Source: Utricularia gibba | Lineage: Eukaryota > Streptophyta > Magnoliopsida > Lamiales > Lentibulariaceae | Length of the DNA: 64,000 nucleotides | Direction of reading: 5' to 3' | NCBI GenBank assembly: GCA_002189035.1 | Contig: NEEC01000015.1 | Span: forward strand, 496,001-560,000 | Part shown: positions 33,185 through 48,440 of the stretch, piece by piece | Layout: the number at the start of each line of letters is the position of its first letter | Position numbering within the stretch: the first letter of the stretch is position 1 | Position numbers and translations under genes: made by a program | The notes under the pieces: generated by a model | Databases searched by the model: none | What the model saw: the letters and a program-made list of their open reading frames with translations, nothing else | Told to the model about the DNA's origin: nothing

Positions 33185-35317
33185 TTGAATCATTTATGTG
33201 AGGAAGATGCTACTGAGCAAGCTGAAAACGAAATGATGCAAGAAGTTATTCCATCTGCACTTTTTTCAAGTGATGATGATAATAAACAAATAGAAGTCAT
33301 GTTTTATGAAAGCGATGTGGCAATGGAAATTCCAATAGTAGTTGAGTTTGAAAAGACTTTAAAATTCTATGATGGGACAAGCGGTGATCCATGCAAGGAG
33401 ATTTTCTTCAAAGATAAAACTTCAATGAAGGTAACATTGAATTATTATTGTATCAAGAAGCTGAAAAGGCCTTTTCATGTTGAGAAGAGCAATAACAAGC
33501 AGTATGAAATAAACTGTATCAACCGAAATGCATCACCTCCATGTGAATGGCGTGTTAGAGTATGGAATAGCAGTGTCACTCAGTTTTGGACTGTGACACA
33601 ATACGAGAGGCCTCATACTTACTTTTCTACCAGTTCTAGAACTGCTAGAAATGATAGCATTACTAACAAATTTGTATCTCTTCATATCATGCACAAGGTT
33701 AAAGCAAATCCAGGGATACGTGTTTCTGATGTGATTGATGATATTGATGAAGTTTATCATTTCAATATATCATATAAGCTTGGATGGACTGCTATTAGGC
33801 GTGCTATCTTGCATATGTATGGTACTTGGAAGGAATCAATGACAAAGCTCCATTCTTATTTGTTATCAATTAAGGAATTCAACTCAAGTAATTCATTTTT
33901 ATTATTTTACAAATATTGATGTTTGTTTACTAACATATTTGTTTTATCACAGATACTATATTTGAATATGAGAATTTTCGTTCCCATGATGACAAGCAAA
34001 TGCTACATCATATATTTTGGGCTTTTGGATTATGCGTCCATGCTTTTAGGTATTGTCGTCCAATTATTACTGTTGATGTAACACATCTATATGCAGGATA
34101 TAGATATCACCTTTTAATAGCATGCATACTTGATGGTGACCGCACTATAATTCCACTTGCATTTTCTATTGTTGAGGAAGAATCTTATGAATCCGGCTAT
34201 TGGTTTTTTAACCTTTTGGTTAAGCATATCGTGAAAGGACGTCGTATTTGTCTAGTAACTGACCATGGTGCAGGATTATTATCTGCGATTAAGGATATAC
34301 CTGCTTTCAATGAGCCTATAGGAGATTACAGATTTTGTATGCAACATCTACTTGCAAATTTCATATCCCATTTCAGGTCGAAACATTTGGTTAATTTATT
34401 TTGGGAAGCTTCCTTGAGTTCAAAAAAAGAAAAGTTTCAGATAGCTATGCAGAAAATCAGAAATAAGAATGAGACAGCATTTGAGTATTTCCATGAAATC
34501 GATCCAAAGCGATGTACATTATCATATGATGATGGCATAAGGTAACTTGAAATGGTATAATTTTATTCATATTATTACTATGTTAACCTTATATTTCTTA
34601 TTTTTGTAGATGTAGTGTGCATACCATAAGTATCTCTAAATCATTAAACATTGTTTTACGTGGAGCACAAAGATTACCTCCAAAAGCTTTTGTTGAGACC
34701 ACTTTCAAGAGATGTGTTAAGATTTTCACAAATAGTAAAGTGAAGATGAATTTACTCATGAAAAGGGGTCAATTGCTTACTCCATATTCATTATCTGTGT
34801 ATAGGAAATGTGATGACTAATCAATCAACTACAGGATCAAGAAATACAATGCAGAGAAAATGAGTGCCACTGTGATGTCTCGGACCAAAAATTCTAGAAA
34901 AAAAAACATTATTATATTGTTTGTTTGACAGATTTGACATGTACTTATGGAAAGTGACTGCAAAAAACTATTTCATGTTCACATGCTATTCAGATAAGAA
35001 TTATCTTTTGATGTATCATGTTATTTGTAATATCATAACAGCTGTTAACTTTATTTCTCTCTTAGGTGTACAAGGAATTCAATGAAGATGCAAGTTCATA
35101 TATTTCAAAATATTATCAAGTGAAGACCCTTACGAAAATATATAAAAGGCAATTTAATCCACCAATTCTTGAAAGTGGATGGGATGCATTTCTATTTGAT
35201 CTTGTTCACAATCTAGCAAGAAGATTGAATACCAGAGGTCGTGCTAGATCAATACCATTTTTAAACAACTTAACTCATATACATTCGAAGAGAAAATCAA
35301 GAGTTGATATATTTTAA
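33185..35317 (+). pseudogene. MuDR-family transposase, probably inactive
   Basis: Coding pieces at about 33185-33889, 33953-34541, 34609-34820 and 35066-35317 can be joined by plausible GT-AG introns. The first contains a C..C..H zinc-binding region (NCINRNASPPCEWRVRVW, then ERPHTY). The second holds the DDE catalytic region, with TVDVTHLYAGYRY and LVTDHGAGLLSAI carrying two of the acidic residues. The third matches the ETTFKRCVKIF part of the family but ends in a stop at 34818-34820. The SWIM zinc finger normally next is absent. The last piece (SSYISKYYQVKT) resembles sequence that follows the SWIM finger. Loss of that finger suggests decay or internal deletion. Confidence 0.8.
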
Positions 35318-35574
35318 TTTTAGATATTTTCGAGAATGTGTTTTCGAGATTTTGGGATTTTAATTTGAATAATATTGCTTATGCATTTATTAAATATTTT
35401 ATTGTATAATTTTTGCATATATTTAATTGTTATGTTTTAATTTATTGATTAATATAAATATTGTAATATATTATATTTAAATTTTTCAATATAAAATATG
35501 ATTAAATATATATATTATTAGAAAAGTATGTATTTATATGAATTTTTGTACAAAAATAAATAAAAAATAATTAT

Positions 35575-35673
35575 GTGAAAATGAAATGGAACACTACAGT
35601 ACAAAGTTGGCTACATATTAGAATTCTGTGTACAAGTATTGGTGTGATGATGAATTCTCTCCCATAATCCCTA
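35575..35673 (-). repeat. MULE right terminal inverted repeat
   Basis: Reverse complement of the left end. Strongest blocks are acaaagttggcta at 35601-35613 and ttggtgtgat at 35639-35648; a weaker tcccta at 35668-35673 mirrors the left tagggA. Confidence 0.75.
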
Positions 35674-36206
35674 GCATTCGCGCCCGTGCTCCGACGCCCT
35701 TCAATTTTGACACTCGGCGTGAGCCATACGCCATTTTACGGGGTCTTCACTCGGTAGCGTCGTCCTTGGAGGCCGAGCGCAGCGCAGCGCATTACACTCG
35801 GCAACGAATCTCCGCGCACTCTCGGTGTTAGGTTTCAACCACATCCCGGCAACCACAAGACCCGGTATCCAGCCTTCCACTCGTGGACGACCCTGGAGTT
35901 TCAACATTGGGTAGTGGGTACGTCCCTCTTCGTCCTCGTACTTGCAAGGTGTTTCTTGAAGACCGTACTCTTGAGGACTGTTTGGAGTTTGTTACTTGCC
36001 TTTAATTGTAATCCACAATGAAAAATTAAGGGATTCAATGGTGGGTTTGTTAACGTTTCCTCTGGTTCCAGGATAAAAAAATCTGCATTTCGTTGTATTT
36101 GAAGTTTATTTCCCCAGGCATTGTACTTACTGCTTGCATCTCTAGGAATGATCAATCAATAAGTAAATTTCAATTTGAAATTGGGGGTACTATATTGATC
36201 AAAGTG
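35674..36206. other. GC-richer sequence upstream of the duplicated AAMP fragment and PIG-C
   Basis: This sequence follows the MULE and has a clearly higher GC content at about 35670-35900. It could be an old 5' UTR or promoter of PIG-C or part of the duplicated block. No coding gene could be supported. Confidence 0.35.
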
Positions 36207-36540
36207 GGTGGTATCACCTACATCGTTTTTGCTTATCTTCCAAAAGGTTTATGTGAGTTTAGTAATTTGGTTAAAAAATTAATAGAAAGTTGTGCTTATC
36301 TCTCTAAGGTTTGTTTTGTTTGGTTTGCATGCTCTCTGTCTATGAAGCTGTTTGATATTAAAGATTCTCTTTGATTTTTTATTGTAGGTAGGGTTGAATA
36401 TCTATGTAATATCTTTACTCGGAAGTTTTGAAAAATGAATGTACCGTCTTCGAGCAAGCATGAAGATGATGGCGAAGGTTATGCAGTTTTGGAGTTTAGG
36501 AGTTGTTTTTTAGGAATGGAATCTGGGATTTGTTTTGTCC
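36207..36540 (+). pseudogene. Duplicated 5' part of the AAMP/WD40 gene
   Basis: Blocks at about 36207-36280, 36383-36470 and 36481-36533 closely match 41570-41630, 41753-41845 and 41339-41391. The match includes the translation start and first codons of the AAMP gene (MNVPSS here, MNVPSP there). The third block lies after the start codon here but before it in the gene, so the copy is rearranged. Coding similarity stops after about 14 codons. The fragment now forms part of the region upstream of PIG-C. Confidence 0.8.
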
Positions 36541-36775
36541 ACGCCTCGTTATGGATCATGGATTCCAGTTTTTGTCATCCATCTTTATACATATAAATAT
36601 GTAGACCTTTTACTATGTTTTCAATAGCCTGTCGCCATTGAGCCCTCATTTTAGCATTTGTTCCTCTATGGTTTGCAGTCTTGGTTGTTAACAACAGGCT
36701 TTATGTTTGTGTGAGCTTCTCATCTTAAAATGGCTGAAGAAAATGCAGCGTGTATGTTTTTATAGGTACGACAAA

Positions 36776-37687
36776 ATGGAATCTCACCAGCCAAGTAGTT
36801 CTTCCCCGACATTCCAGAAATGGAAAAAAGTTGCATACGGTGGAATGCAACCTGGGTATGATGATAATCACACCGATGATTCATTCTTGGAAGACATGAT
36901 AATGAATGCCAATGTGGTGAAGCGCAACTTGTTCAAGGTGATGCAGGACTCGGTTTCGATCACTCAGTACTTGTGCATTGTTGCTTTGGTTGTCTTGGTC
37001 TGGACTTACACCCTGAGATCCATCTTTAGCGAAACCTTGGTCTTGATACTTGGCATCATCCTCTTATGCTCTGGCTTTTTAGTCATCCTTTTAACTGCTG
37101 AAGTGCAACCATTGGATATGCTGCTCAACTATGTTCTGAAACTCTCCTTTTTCATTTCCGGTTTGTATCTTCTTTCTCCAGTATATCACACATTAACCAG
37201 ATCGATAAGCTCTGACTCGATCTGGGCACTCACAGCAACACTTATCATACTCCATCTCTTCCTCCATAACTATTCTTACTCCCCTGTAAAAGCTCCTGAT
37301 GCTCAGAATCAGTGGACTGTATCCAGTAACATCTCTCTCAATGCTTCAATTGTTGCCTCTCTTCTCATTGCTTCCCGTCTTCCTTCCAGGCTCCATGTCT
37401 TCGTTGTTGTACTCTTCTCCTTGCAGGTTTTCTTGTTTGCCCCATTCGTCAGCCACTGCATCAAGAAGTATTCTTTGAAAGTGCATCTGTGTTTCTCCAT
37501 GGCGCTTGTGGCTTTGACAATGGTGCTGCTTTACCATTTGCACAAGATGCTCTTCATTCTGATGCTGTGTTTAGTGGTTTTTGTGAATGTTGTTTGCCCT
37601 TTTTGGCTCATTAGGATTCAAGCTTACAAATTTGAGATCAATGGCCCTTGGGATGAGGCCAAGCTGTGTTTCAATGTAACAGAGTGA
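36776..37687 (+). CDS. SETH1: GPI-GlcNAc transferase subunit C (PIG-C/GPI2, SETH1-like)
   Basis: A single-exon 303-residue membrane protein starting at ATG 36776. It has the family's N-terminal block ([17 protein letters not shown]) followed by [15 protein letters not shown], the signature [11 protein letters not shown], the paired SLNASIVAS and [10 protein letters not shown] blocks, and the C-terminal [15 protein letters not shown]. Most of the rest is hydrophobic, about eight membrane segments. PIG-C is part of the ER complex that transfers GlcNAc to phosphatidylinositol, the first step of GPI-anchor synthesis. In Arabidopsis the orthologue SETH1 is needed for pollen tube growth. An earlier in-frame start at 36707 is rejected because family similarity begins just after 36776. 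A tatag before 36764 may be the acceptor of a 5' UTR intron. Confidence 0.93.
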   Translation: MESHQPSSSSPTFQKWKKVAYGGMQPGYDDNHTDDSFLEDMIMNANVVKRNLFKVMQDSVSITQYLCIVALVVLVWTYTLRSIFSETLVLILGIILLCSGFLVILLTAEVQPLDMLLNYVLKLSFFISGLYLLSPVYHTLTRSISSDSIWALTATLIILHLFLHNYSYSPVKAPDAQNQWTVSSNISLNASIVASLLIASRLPSRLHVFVVVLFSLQVFLFAPFVSHCIKKYSLKVHLCFSMALVALTMVLLYHLHKMLFILMLCLVVFVNVVCPFWLIRIQAYKFEINGPWDEAKLCFNVTE

Positions 37688-40293
<2,606 letters not shown>

Positions 40294-41806
40294 TGATCAT
40301 GATTTGGGCTCACGTACTACTACTTGCTTCCAATGATTTCTAGTAGTCATTTATTTTAATTGCCACATCCAATATGAACATGTGGTACCATTTGATGATT
40401 GGTATTAAAATTTGAATAATTCATGTTTTCCTTTAATTACTCTAAATTGTGGCTTGAGCACAAGATGTAATATATCCGAAATAATGAGAATCTAGTACAA
40501 CATCTTCATTTTTATTTGGAGTTTCATATCGAAACTCAGTTGAAATCATACCAAATATAATGATTCATACTCTCACTACGTTCTAAATTGATTTTAAATA
40601 AAGCAAAAATTTAGAAAATGTTTTTGAATAAGATTTTTACCATTTGTTGCATTTCTATAATATAGTAAAATGATAATGTAAACATTGATCTTTAGTACAA
40701 TTAAAATATTATGAAACATAAATATGGTAGGTCTTAGAAATAATAAAATAGACCATGGTTTTTCAAAGATATCATAAATTAAATAAATATATAGTTCAAA
40801 ATTTTTTATAATTTAAAATAATATAATATCATTAAATGTTACCAAATATAGATACATGATGATATGCGTAGTTAGTATTTGGTTGATGTGGATGAAAAAA
40901 AATAAGTTTTAATTTAATTAAATTTAAATAAATATGATATAAAAAGATTAATTTTTTAAGTAATATTTAATCATTAAGATTAGAAATAGGATTAAATACT
41001 TTTAAGTAAAATAAGATGAACATATGGTTTTAAATAATGGGATTAAAAAATTATGTAATGTTTAGTGTGTTTAAAATTATTAATTAAATAATTTATAATT
41101 TATAATTCTAATTAATTTCATCAATTAACCAGCCCCGCATAATTTTTATTTATCTTTTCATACCCCGCACTAAGCCCTGGTATCTCTTTCTGGATTCTGA
41201 ACCGCGAACAAGTCGGAATGTTGACTTATGCAAATCTGATGAACGCCTCTGCGGAACTTGTTCGATAGCGAGCCGCTCGTTGGTAAATTAGTATGCTTCT
41301 AGTTTTCTTAAAGGAAATATCAAAGTGTTGTGCTTGGATTATGCAGTCTTGGAGTTTACGAGTTGTTTTTTATGAATGGAATCTGGGATTTGACTCAAAC
41401 ATTTAGGGTTTTTTGAGAAATTGATGCTGCTGCGGTAGGGTGTAGGAGTTTATTCTCATGTGTTCTTTTTGTGTACATAATGTATGATGAAATGCTTGAT
41501 TGATCGATCTGCCCATGCTTTTGTACTTGTACTTGTACTTGCTTCGTGCAATTTCTCTCCTAGAATATGCCTATATCGTTTTGATTATCTTCTGCAAGGT
41601 TTATGTGAGTTTAGGAATTTGGTAACCGTTTATGTACTCCAATCCTTTTTCTGGTGAGTTTATATCCCTGCATGATAATTTTTTTTCGTTTGTTTTGCAT
41701 GCTATCTGACTGGGGAGCTCTTTGATACCGAAGATTTTCTCTTGATTTCCTGTTGTAGGTAGGGTTGAATATTTCTGGAATATCTTTCATCACAAGTTTT
41801 TGAGAA
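40294..41806. other. AT-rich spacer and 5' region of the AAMP gene
   Basis: The first part matches the 3' flank of the HCT pseudogene. From about 41150 the composition becomes gene-like, and parts of 41339-41806 are duplicated at 36207-36533. It probably includes 5' UTR exons and introns of the AAMP gene, since ttgtag before 41759 looks like an acceptor. A three-copy ttgtac repeat lies at about 41521-41538. Confidence 0.45.
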
Positions 41807-44295
41807 ATGAATGTGCCGTCCCCAGACAAGCTTGAAGATGGTGGTGAAGAGTATTTTTTGGATGAAAATGATATAATTCATGATTATGATATTGATGAAG
41901 AAGGTACATGGTTGGCTGCTTTGCTTGTTGACTTCATGGCCATTGAATTCCGTTGTTCAATATATTCATGTGGATGGCATGGCTAGCGTGGTGCTTATTT
42001 TCTTTTAGAGAACCATCTCATTTTAATTGTTGTTGATGCTTTCTACTCTTCTTTTTCTATTAATTGAGTGATATCTTCAGAACTCCCCGACGCCATTGAG
42101 GAAGCAGGCTCTGATGGAGAACCAGACTATGGTGGGTTCTTTAGTCTTTTTTCTAACATCTTTATTATTCATGGGTTCTTTTCATTACAACGTATTACTT
42201 TTACTGAATTCTCTAAGAATTGTTATATTATTATTGACAGTTTATTTTCACTTTGAGTTTGCTGCATTTGAATATTAACATATTCATTAATTTGCATGAT
42301 AAGCAGAGGGAGCTGATGATTCCGTGCATATATTTAATGGTCATACAGGTGAACCTTGTTGTGATGCACTTTATCTATTTCCATTGAAGTAGTATGCTTA
42401 TCATTAAGCGAGTTTGATTATATATTCATGAAAAGCAGTTTCACTTAGTTAAAGAGGTTTTTTCGGGGCAGAGTAGTTTTTGTGCGAGGCACACCATACT
42501 TTCTATAGATGTTGTCGAATGGATAGAGCAGTTTTCAATAGTTTTGGAGGAAGGTGCCTAGATTGGGTCAAATGTATCTATTCTGTCTTTCAGTTTTTGT
42601 GATTGCAGATCTTTCTTATTGAAAGTGTAACAATTAGTTTTTTTTATAGCGCTGAAGTGAGTCTTTTGTTATGTAGATGAACTGTATGCCATTGCCTGTA
42701 GTCCCACCGATGCCACATTGGTGGCCACCGGTGGTGGTGATGATAAAGGATTTCTCTGGAGAATTTGCCAAGGAGATTGGGCTTTTGAGTTGAAAGGTCG
42801 GTTCACTCCTCTTTTCCTTATTTAATTTCCTCTTTAAAGGAAATGCTATGTTTTAGTGATTTCAGCTTAACTTCGTAAGTATCTTTCACAGGTCATCAGG
42901 AATCAGTCTCTAGTTTGTCATTTAGCACAGATGGACAACTTCTTGCAACTGGGGATATGAACGGAGTGGTTAAAGTATGGGATGTAGTCAGTGGACATCT
43001 GAAATGCACCCTTGAAGGCCCTGAAGAAATTCAGGTAAAACTGAATAAAACCTTCATATTGTTTACTCATGGTGCTTATATATAACTGTATACATATTTT
43101 AGTGGGTCAAATGGCATCCTAGAGGACATGTGGTGTTAGCTGGTTCAGTGGATTCGTCTATTTGGATGTGGAATGCTGACAAAGCGACGTATATGAATTC
43201 TTTTGCTGGTCATGGGAGTAGTGTAACATGCGGTGATTTTACTCCAGATGGTAATTCCATTTATTTAATCAATTGTAATTTTGCAGTTCATAACGGTTTC
43301 TTGCGTGATGATAATTGGCATTCTGAAGGGCGTAAAATATGTAGCTGTTCTGATGATGCGACTATGAGGATTTTCAATCCCACGAGTGCCACCGTTATTC
43401 ATGTAGTTGAGGGTATGCTTTGACTAGCTTGCATGTGTTGCTTTTCAATAGAAGCCTTGTAATATAATGATCCATCCGGGTTCAGGGATTGCTATATTAA
43501 ATTTGACACCTTCCTCTTTCTGTAATTCCAGGCCATCGATATCATTCCGATGGAGTCACTTGCCTGACCATCACATCTGATTCTTCGCTTGCACTTAGCG
43601 GAGCAAAGGATGGTTCCCTCTGTGTTGTAAACATAGAAACTGGGCAGGTGCCTTTTTTTGTTATCTTTTTCATTTTTACTTGTGGCACCAGCATACAGAA
43701 TGTGTACCTGATGCCTATGACTTACAATTTGCAGGTTGTTAGTTCCTTAAATGGGCATTCCGATTCAGTGGAGTGTGTTGCATTTGAGCCAAGGTTGGAA
43801 CCCTTTCCATCTAATCATTGCCTAACAATTTGAGCCAGCTCCTTTTGCTGCAACTTTGGTCGTGAAATGATATATTGGTGTAGCTCTCGACGAGATAAAT
43901 GGAGGGCTGCAACAGGTGCATTGGATAACAAGCTCATAATATGGGATCAGGATTCGTCTCCCCGTTGCACATGCGAGCATGAGGTCCGCACGGTTTTTAC
44001 TCTCCTCTCTCTTTCTTCTCATTCACCTTAAAGCCACCCTCAAGGGTATATGCATCTTATTTCGTAGTCTGGTGTCACCTGTTTGCTATGGCTCTCCGGT
44101 TCAAGATATGTCGCGACGGGCACGAACAGTGGGACTATTCACATTTGGGACAGTCTTTCTGGTAACCGTGCGAGAATACTCCGTGGACACACCGATAACA
44201 TCCAGTCCATTTCCACATCTAAAGATGGGCGCTTCTTGGTGTCTGCATCGCTTGATGGCACATCTCGAGTCTTCGAGATTGCTGAGTTTATTTAG
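41807..44295 (+). CDS. AAMP-like WD40-repeat protein
   Basis: Eleven exons (41807-41903, 42081-42131, 42307-42348, 42677-42796, 42892-43034, 43103-43250, 43329-43412, 43532-43647, 43735-43793, 43884-43983, 44068-44295) give 395 residues, all in phase. After an acidic N-terminus the protein is a chain of WD40 repeats, for example GHTDELYAIACSPTDATLVATGGGDDKGFLW, GHQESVSSLSFS, WVKWHPRGHVVLAGS, GHSDSVECVAFEP and GTIHIWDSLSG. I match it to plant homologues of angio-associated migratory cell protein (At1g71840 type), whose yeast relative Sqt1 is a dedicated chaperone of ribosomal protein uL16. A ribosome-assembly role is therefore possible but inferred. The repeats end in VFEIAEFI. Confidence 0.9.
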
Positions 44296-44690
44296 TTAGG
44301 CTTTCCAAAGACTGGAGGTATGTTGAAACCAGTGGCTCTTTTTAAGCTTCACATTAGTTCTGTTAAACCAGCCCGAAGGCGGTGGTTATTGGGACGTGTT
44401 GCGTATACATGAAAAACTGTGTAATTTTGAGTTATGGAATTGCATGAAGTTTCAATTATTTCCAGTAATTGTGTAGGCCATTTAATATTGATTTTAGTTT
44501 TCCCATTCAGCTGGCATGGGAAATCACCCTATCGAAGCTATTCCTCTTTTCGGTTTTTTTGCCATCGACAGTGATACTTCCCCATTGCATTGACAGCGAT
44601 TAAACTGGACGTTGAGAGAGAGTGTGTAGTTCGTAAAGCGATCAGGTAGCATAATATCGAACTTGGGCAGTAAGAAGTAGAAGAAGAGTC
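44296..44690. terminator. Convergent 3' ends of the AAMP gene and the minus-strand neighbour
   Basis: The 395 bp between two facing stop codons must contain both 3' UTRs and polyadenylation regions. No further feature is seen. Confidence 0.4.
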
Positions 44691-47600
44691 TCACCAGCGT
44701 TTCTTTCTCATCCTCTGGAAGATGGGCTTCAGCGGCTGGCTGGAGTCCGGGGCATGATTAGTATCTGCAGCCACAGCTGACTTGTAAGGAAGCATGAGGG
44801 GCTTCTTAACCGGAGTAGACACATGTACCGGGGACACCGCTGCCTTTCTCTTCAATCGATTCGGCACCTCAAGCCTTTCCAGTATTCTACTAGTTTTCTG
44901 GTCCAGTTCCTTGATGCTTCGTGATGGTGATGAGCTACCGAGATGATCCAGCTTCGCAAGGGATGTGCATTTAGGAGAGGCTGTTATGCCTTCCAGATCA
45001 GTAACGAGAAGCTGTTCCCATTCCTCGATAGTGCATGGACTCGTTGCAAGGGAGTCGCAGGTTGATGGCTTGAGGGTGTTTTGTGCCGACTCTGATGATG
45101 ACGGCGGTGGCGATTCTGTGTCCACTTGTGGAATCGTTTTCACGTGGCTGGTTACGGAATCACCGTGATTGCTCTCTAGAACAAGTGTGGTCTGCGTCAG
45201 CTCAGATGATTGTGGGACTGAACCAGTGGAAATTTTAGGAGGCACGGCACTGCAACAATGAATCAGTTCAAAAAGGAAGCAGTGATCAAGGAATCATGAA
45301 GATGAGAAGGGTACCTTAAGTGGAGGCTCTCCTTAACAAGGAAGTTGAGTTTCTGATGGAAGCCTCTTTCATGCTGGAGAGGATTGTAGTCACCTACTTC
45401 CACCTGGATGTCAGAAGCCAGAGAGGGACAGAACTGGTAAGTTTCCCCTAAAAGAGTTGATGCACAGGGAGAAAGAAAGAAGAATGTAGGCAGGCACTTG
45501 CCAAAAAAATGACGTTAACAAGATCACAGAAATAACTACTAACTGATTCAGGGAATAGCAGCTAGTCTGCTGTTATTTATATGAAATTTTCTTGGCAACC
45601 TTAGAATGCATGTGAGAAAAATTTCCATAGAGTTCAACCTTTTTCAAGGCGGATTGAACGGCTGTTTCTATCTCTTCACTTACAATGGAGTCAGTGACGC
45701 CAGGGGATGGCAAAAACTCTTCTGACGCTGAAAGCCTCTGTATAGCAGAAACATAGAGAATTATGAAACAAAATGGAGGTAAGTTGGCTGCAAGAATGGG
45801 TGGGAATTTTCTAGTTAATGATCTTGCGGTAAAGTGCAAATGAGCGAAGAATAGCAAGATGGTGACACACAAGGTTGAATTGAAATGTTTACTCTAGTCA
45901 TACGTGGAAAAGAAACTAATCTGAGATGCATATTTGATGCATGCAGGTAAACCTAATGAGCAAAATAATTACCCTGAGAAGCATCTGCTCTTGATGGGAA
46001 GGTAACAGAACATAATAGAACCGGAATGAAGTCTCCGTCAGAGTCTCAATGTTACAGTTTGTGTAGCAGACCAACCCATCATCAACAGAATTAAGAAAAC
46101 GGCATACTACTTGAAAAACTGCAGAATAGTAAAGAAAAAAGAGGACAGAGAGAAAGCGAAGATCAATTCACTCTTCATAGACCATGGTCATATTGGAGAG
46201 AACAAATGCTACTTACTTTGGGTGTTAAGCTCTGACTTTCCATTCTCTGAGCCTTTACCAGAAGATGGAGAAACATAGTAGCTGGCACCAGTTATTAGCC
46301 CTGATCAGATTAAAGTATAAAATTAAACGCACATAATGAGGTGCTTGCTTCTAAAGCCATAGTATCATTCAAGAAAAGAGTGACTTGCCAAGAACTGGCA
46401 TACCATAACGAAAGCTAAACTAATGCAATATCTGTCTCCTTTCCATCCCCTAGTTTCATAGGCTAAGGTGCGTATTTTCTGAAATGCCAAAGATATAAAC
46501 ATGCACCTTCGCTTAGTGATCCCAAGTTTGTCCTCTGAATGACATTAAATTCTATAGGACATGAAACTGGCTTCGGCTCTGGATGGTCCTGGAAAGATGG
46601 CATGTGGAGCACGGTAAACGCCCCAACCCTCACGGAGTTTTCAGTTGTATCAAAGGCCCCTTGTTGCTCATCTGTTATGGGAGTTGATGATGAGCAGGTA
46701 CTCTGCTTCTTATTTGAGTTGTATCTGGATGTCTGAATATAAACAAAAAAAGTTCATCCAATGAGTCCATGTTCAAAGCTACTTGGATGCCCAATTTAAG
46801 TTGTTACCCAGGATAGACCCTGGTAAATATTGAAAATGAAAATAATTGATAGTCTGAAACTGAATGCGCAAGAGAAATACACATGCAAATTTTAGAACTC
46901 ACGACCGTTGCTGAAGCTCAAAGAAGGATATGACAAACTTCAATACCTTAGAGTAAACGAACTCATCGTCAATGGAGTTGAAAGATCCACGCAAGTTACA
47001 ACATATACTGTTCACAGGGCCTAACAAATTTGTCTTAAAAACGAAACGAGCTTCTAAGGGGTCCTCACTTTCGTCCTGTAGCTCCAGGGACCATCTTTTG
47101 ATTAGACCATGTAATGCCTGTGGAACTGAGAGAATTTCTGACAGAGTCTGGATTCCATAAACGAAAAAACCTAGCCCCAATAATTTTTCTTGCCCATGCA
47201 TTTTTCTCTTCTTTTTAGATTGAAGGACTAAAGCAGTTTTTCATCATTCAAAAATGAGTGGTCTGATCCCTGATATGAAGAAGGAATAAGAATGCCAGTG
47301 GAATTCTAGATTTCATTTTACTAGATTGAAAAGTGCAGCATCATCATTTAAAGCCCATTCAGAGAACAAAGACCTACTACCTGAAATGCATTTCTGGAAG
47401 GAGCAGTTTTTAAGAGAAGCCAACTGCTGTTCAAAGTGGTCCATAGTCTCCATTACTCCTCCATTAAAGCTTGAGTTTTGGTCTAATAAAATAAATTCTA
47501 CAGTAACAACATTTTCAGATGCATCCTGCAAAGAAAGTCGTGAGATGTGTGGTTCCAAGCATGATTATCCAACGCAAACAAATTATTTCTTCCTACCACC

Positions 47601-48440
47601 AGTGCCTTCATCATCACCGAGTCCAGTGTCACGAAGTAAAGAGAAGTTATCAAAATAACTTTTTTTGTATCATTCGAATCACTCGATGCCCACGGATATG
47701 CTACTTTTTGACTCAGAAGATCTGCCAGCTTGATGTCTACCCCTCAAAAAAAAATCAACACCAATAAATGAAATCAATAGCTTTCACTAGAAAAACTATT
47801 TTATGATGAAGAAATGGGATGCGATACGCACACAGGTCACAACAGTTGTTGTCATCTGGTGCACAACCATCCGAGGGTAGAGTGTTCAGAGCATGGTGGA
47901 GCTCACGCAAGTTGAAGTTTCCCTGGGGGTTATATGCAATCTTCAGCTGGTAGAAAAAAACACCATCAGGCATGAAGTCAAGTAACAAAAATTGCAATTC
48001 TCAAACTAGTTTCACAAGAACGCTTTCTGATGGCCTGTCCATGAACAGTAAACCAACACAGCGTAAAAATAAGAGGTAAAATTGTAAAAGATAGTTTACT
48101 TCACTGCAGCAAGTAGTTCTATTCCGTACTACATAGCAAATCCCAATGCGATCAACCTGATGCTTCGAGCCAATCCTCGGACGAGAAACCGCGTAGTAAT
48201 TTGCGAGCTGAAACAACGACTGATACAACCGGCAAAAGCACAGTGAAGAATTCGACTACAATTCAATATCATCGTCCATCTTCAACTTATTATCACTAGG
48301 TTATTCTTCGAATCAGTCAGCGGAAACGAATTCTTCAGGTGTCCGTAAAAAACGGAGGATCGTTCTATTACCTGCTTCAGATTACGAAACACCGGAGGCG
48401 ACAAGCTTCTCAAATCCAGCACAAAGCAAAGTAGCACCAT
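44691..48440 (-). CDS. Unidentified plant protein with a vWA-like N-terminal region
   Basis: Twelve exons (48372-48440, 48100-48219, 47832-47946, 47597-47742, 47322-47525, 46947-47117, 46507-46732, 46217-46300, 45973-46118, 45600-45737, 45315-45403, 44691-45249) join in phase to 688 residues. The start MVLLCFVLDLRSLSP, then DRIGICYVV, KKVILITSLYF and VTVEFILLDQ, alternate hydrophobic strands in the way of a von Willebrand A fold. The middle contains LLPSHQEQMLL and VEVGDYNPLQHERGFH. The C-terminal third is serine-rich and disordered, with a short IEEWEQLLV motif and a basic end (KPIFQRMRKKRW). I do not recognise the family. vWA-like meiotic or replication proteins such as M1AP or treslin are comparisons to test, not calls. 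The exon 5 end was chosen by coding continuity. Confidence 0.65.

Larger units (their letters stand above)
31837..35673 (+). mobile_element. Mutator-like element (MULE) with long terminal inverted repeats
   Basis: A MuDR-type transposase remnant (33185-35317) is flanked by inverted ends about 65-100 bp long: left core 31861-31935, right core 35575-35648. Both contain the phrase atcacaccaa and, further in, tagccaactttgt, with roughly the same spacing. Similarity may extend outward to tagggA on the left (31837) and its complement tcccta on the right (35668-35673). No clear target-site duplication was found. The element sits between the HCT pseudogene and the duplicated AAMP fragment. Confidence 0.8.

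Noticed and set aside
36707-36775. Upstream in-frame start for PIG-C
   Set aside because: It adds 23 residues that lack family similarity and crosses a likely splice acceptor; ATG 36776 starts where the family starts.
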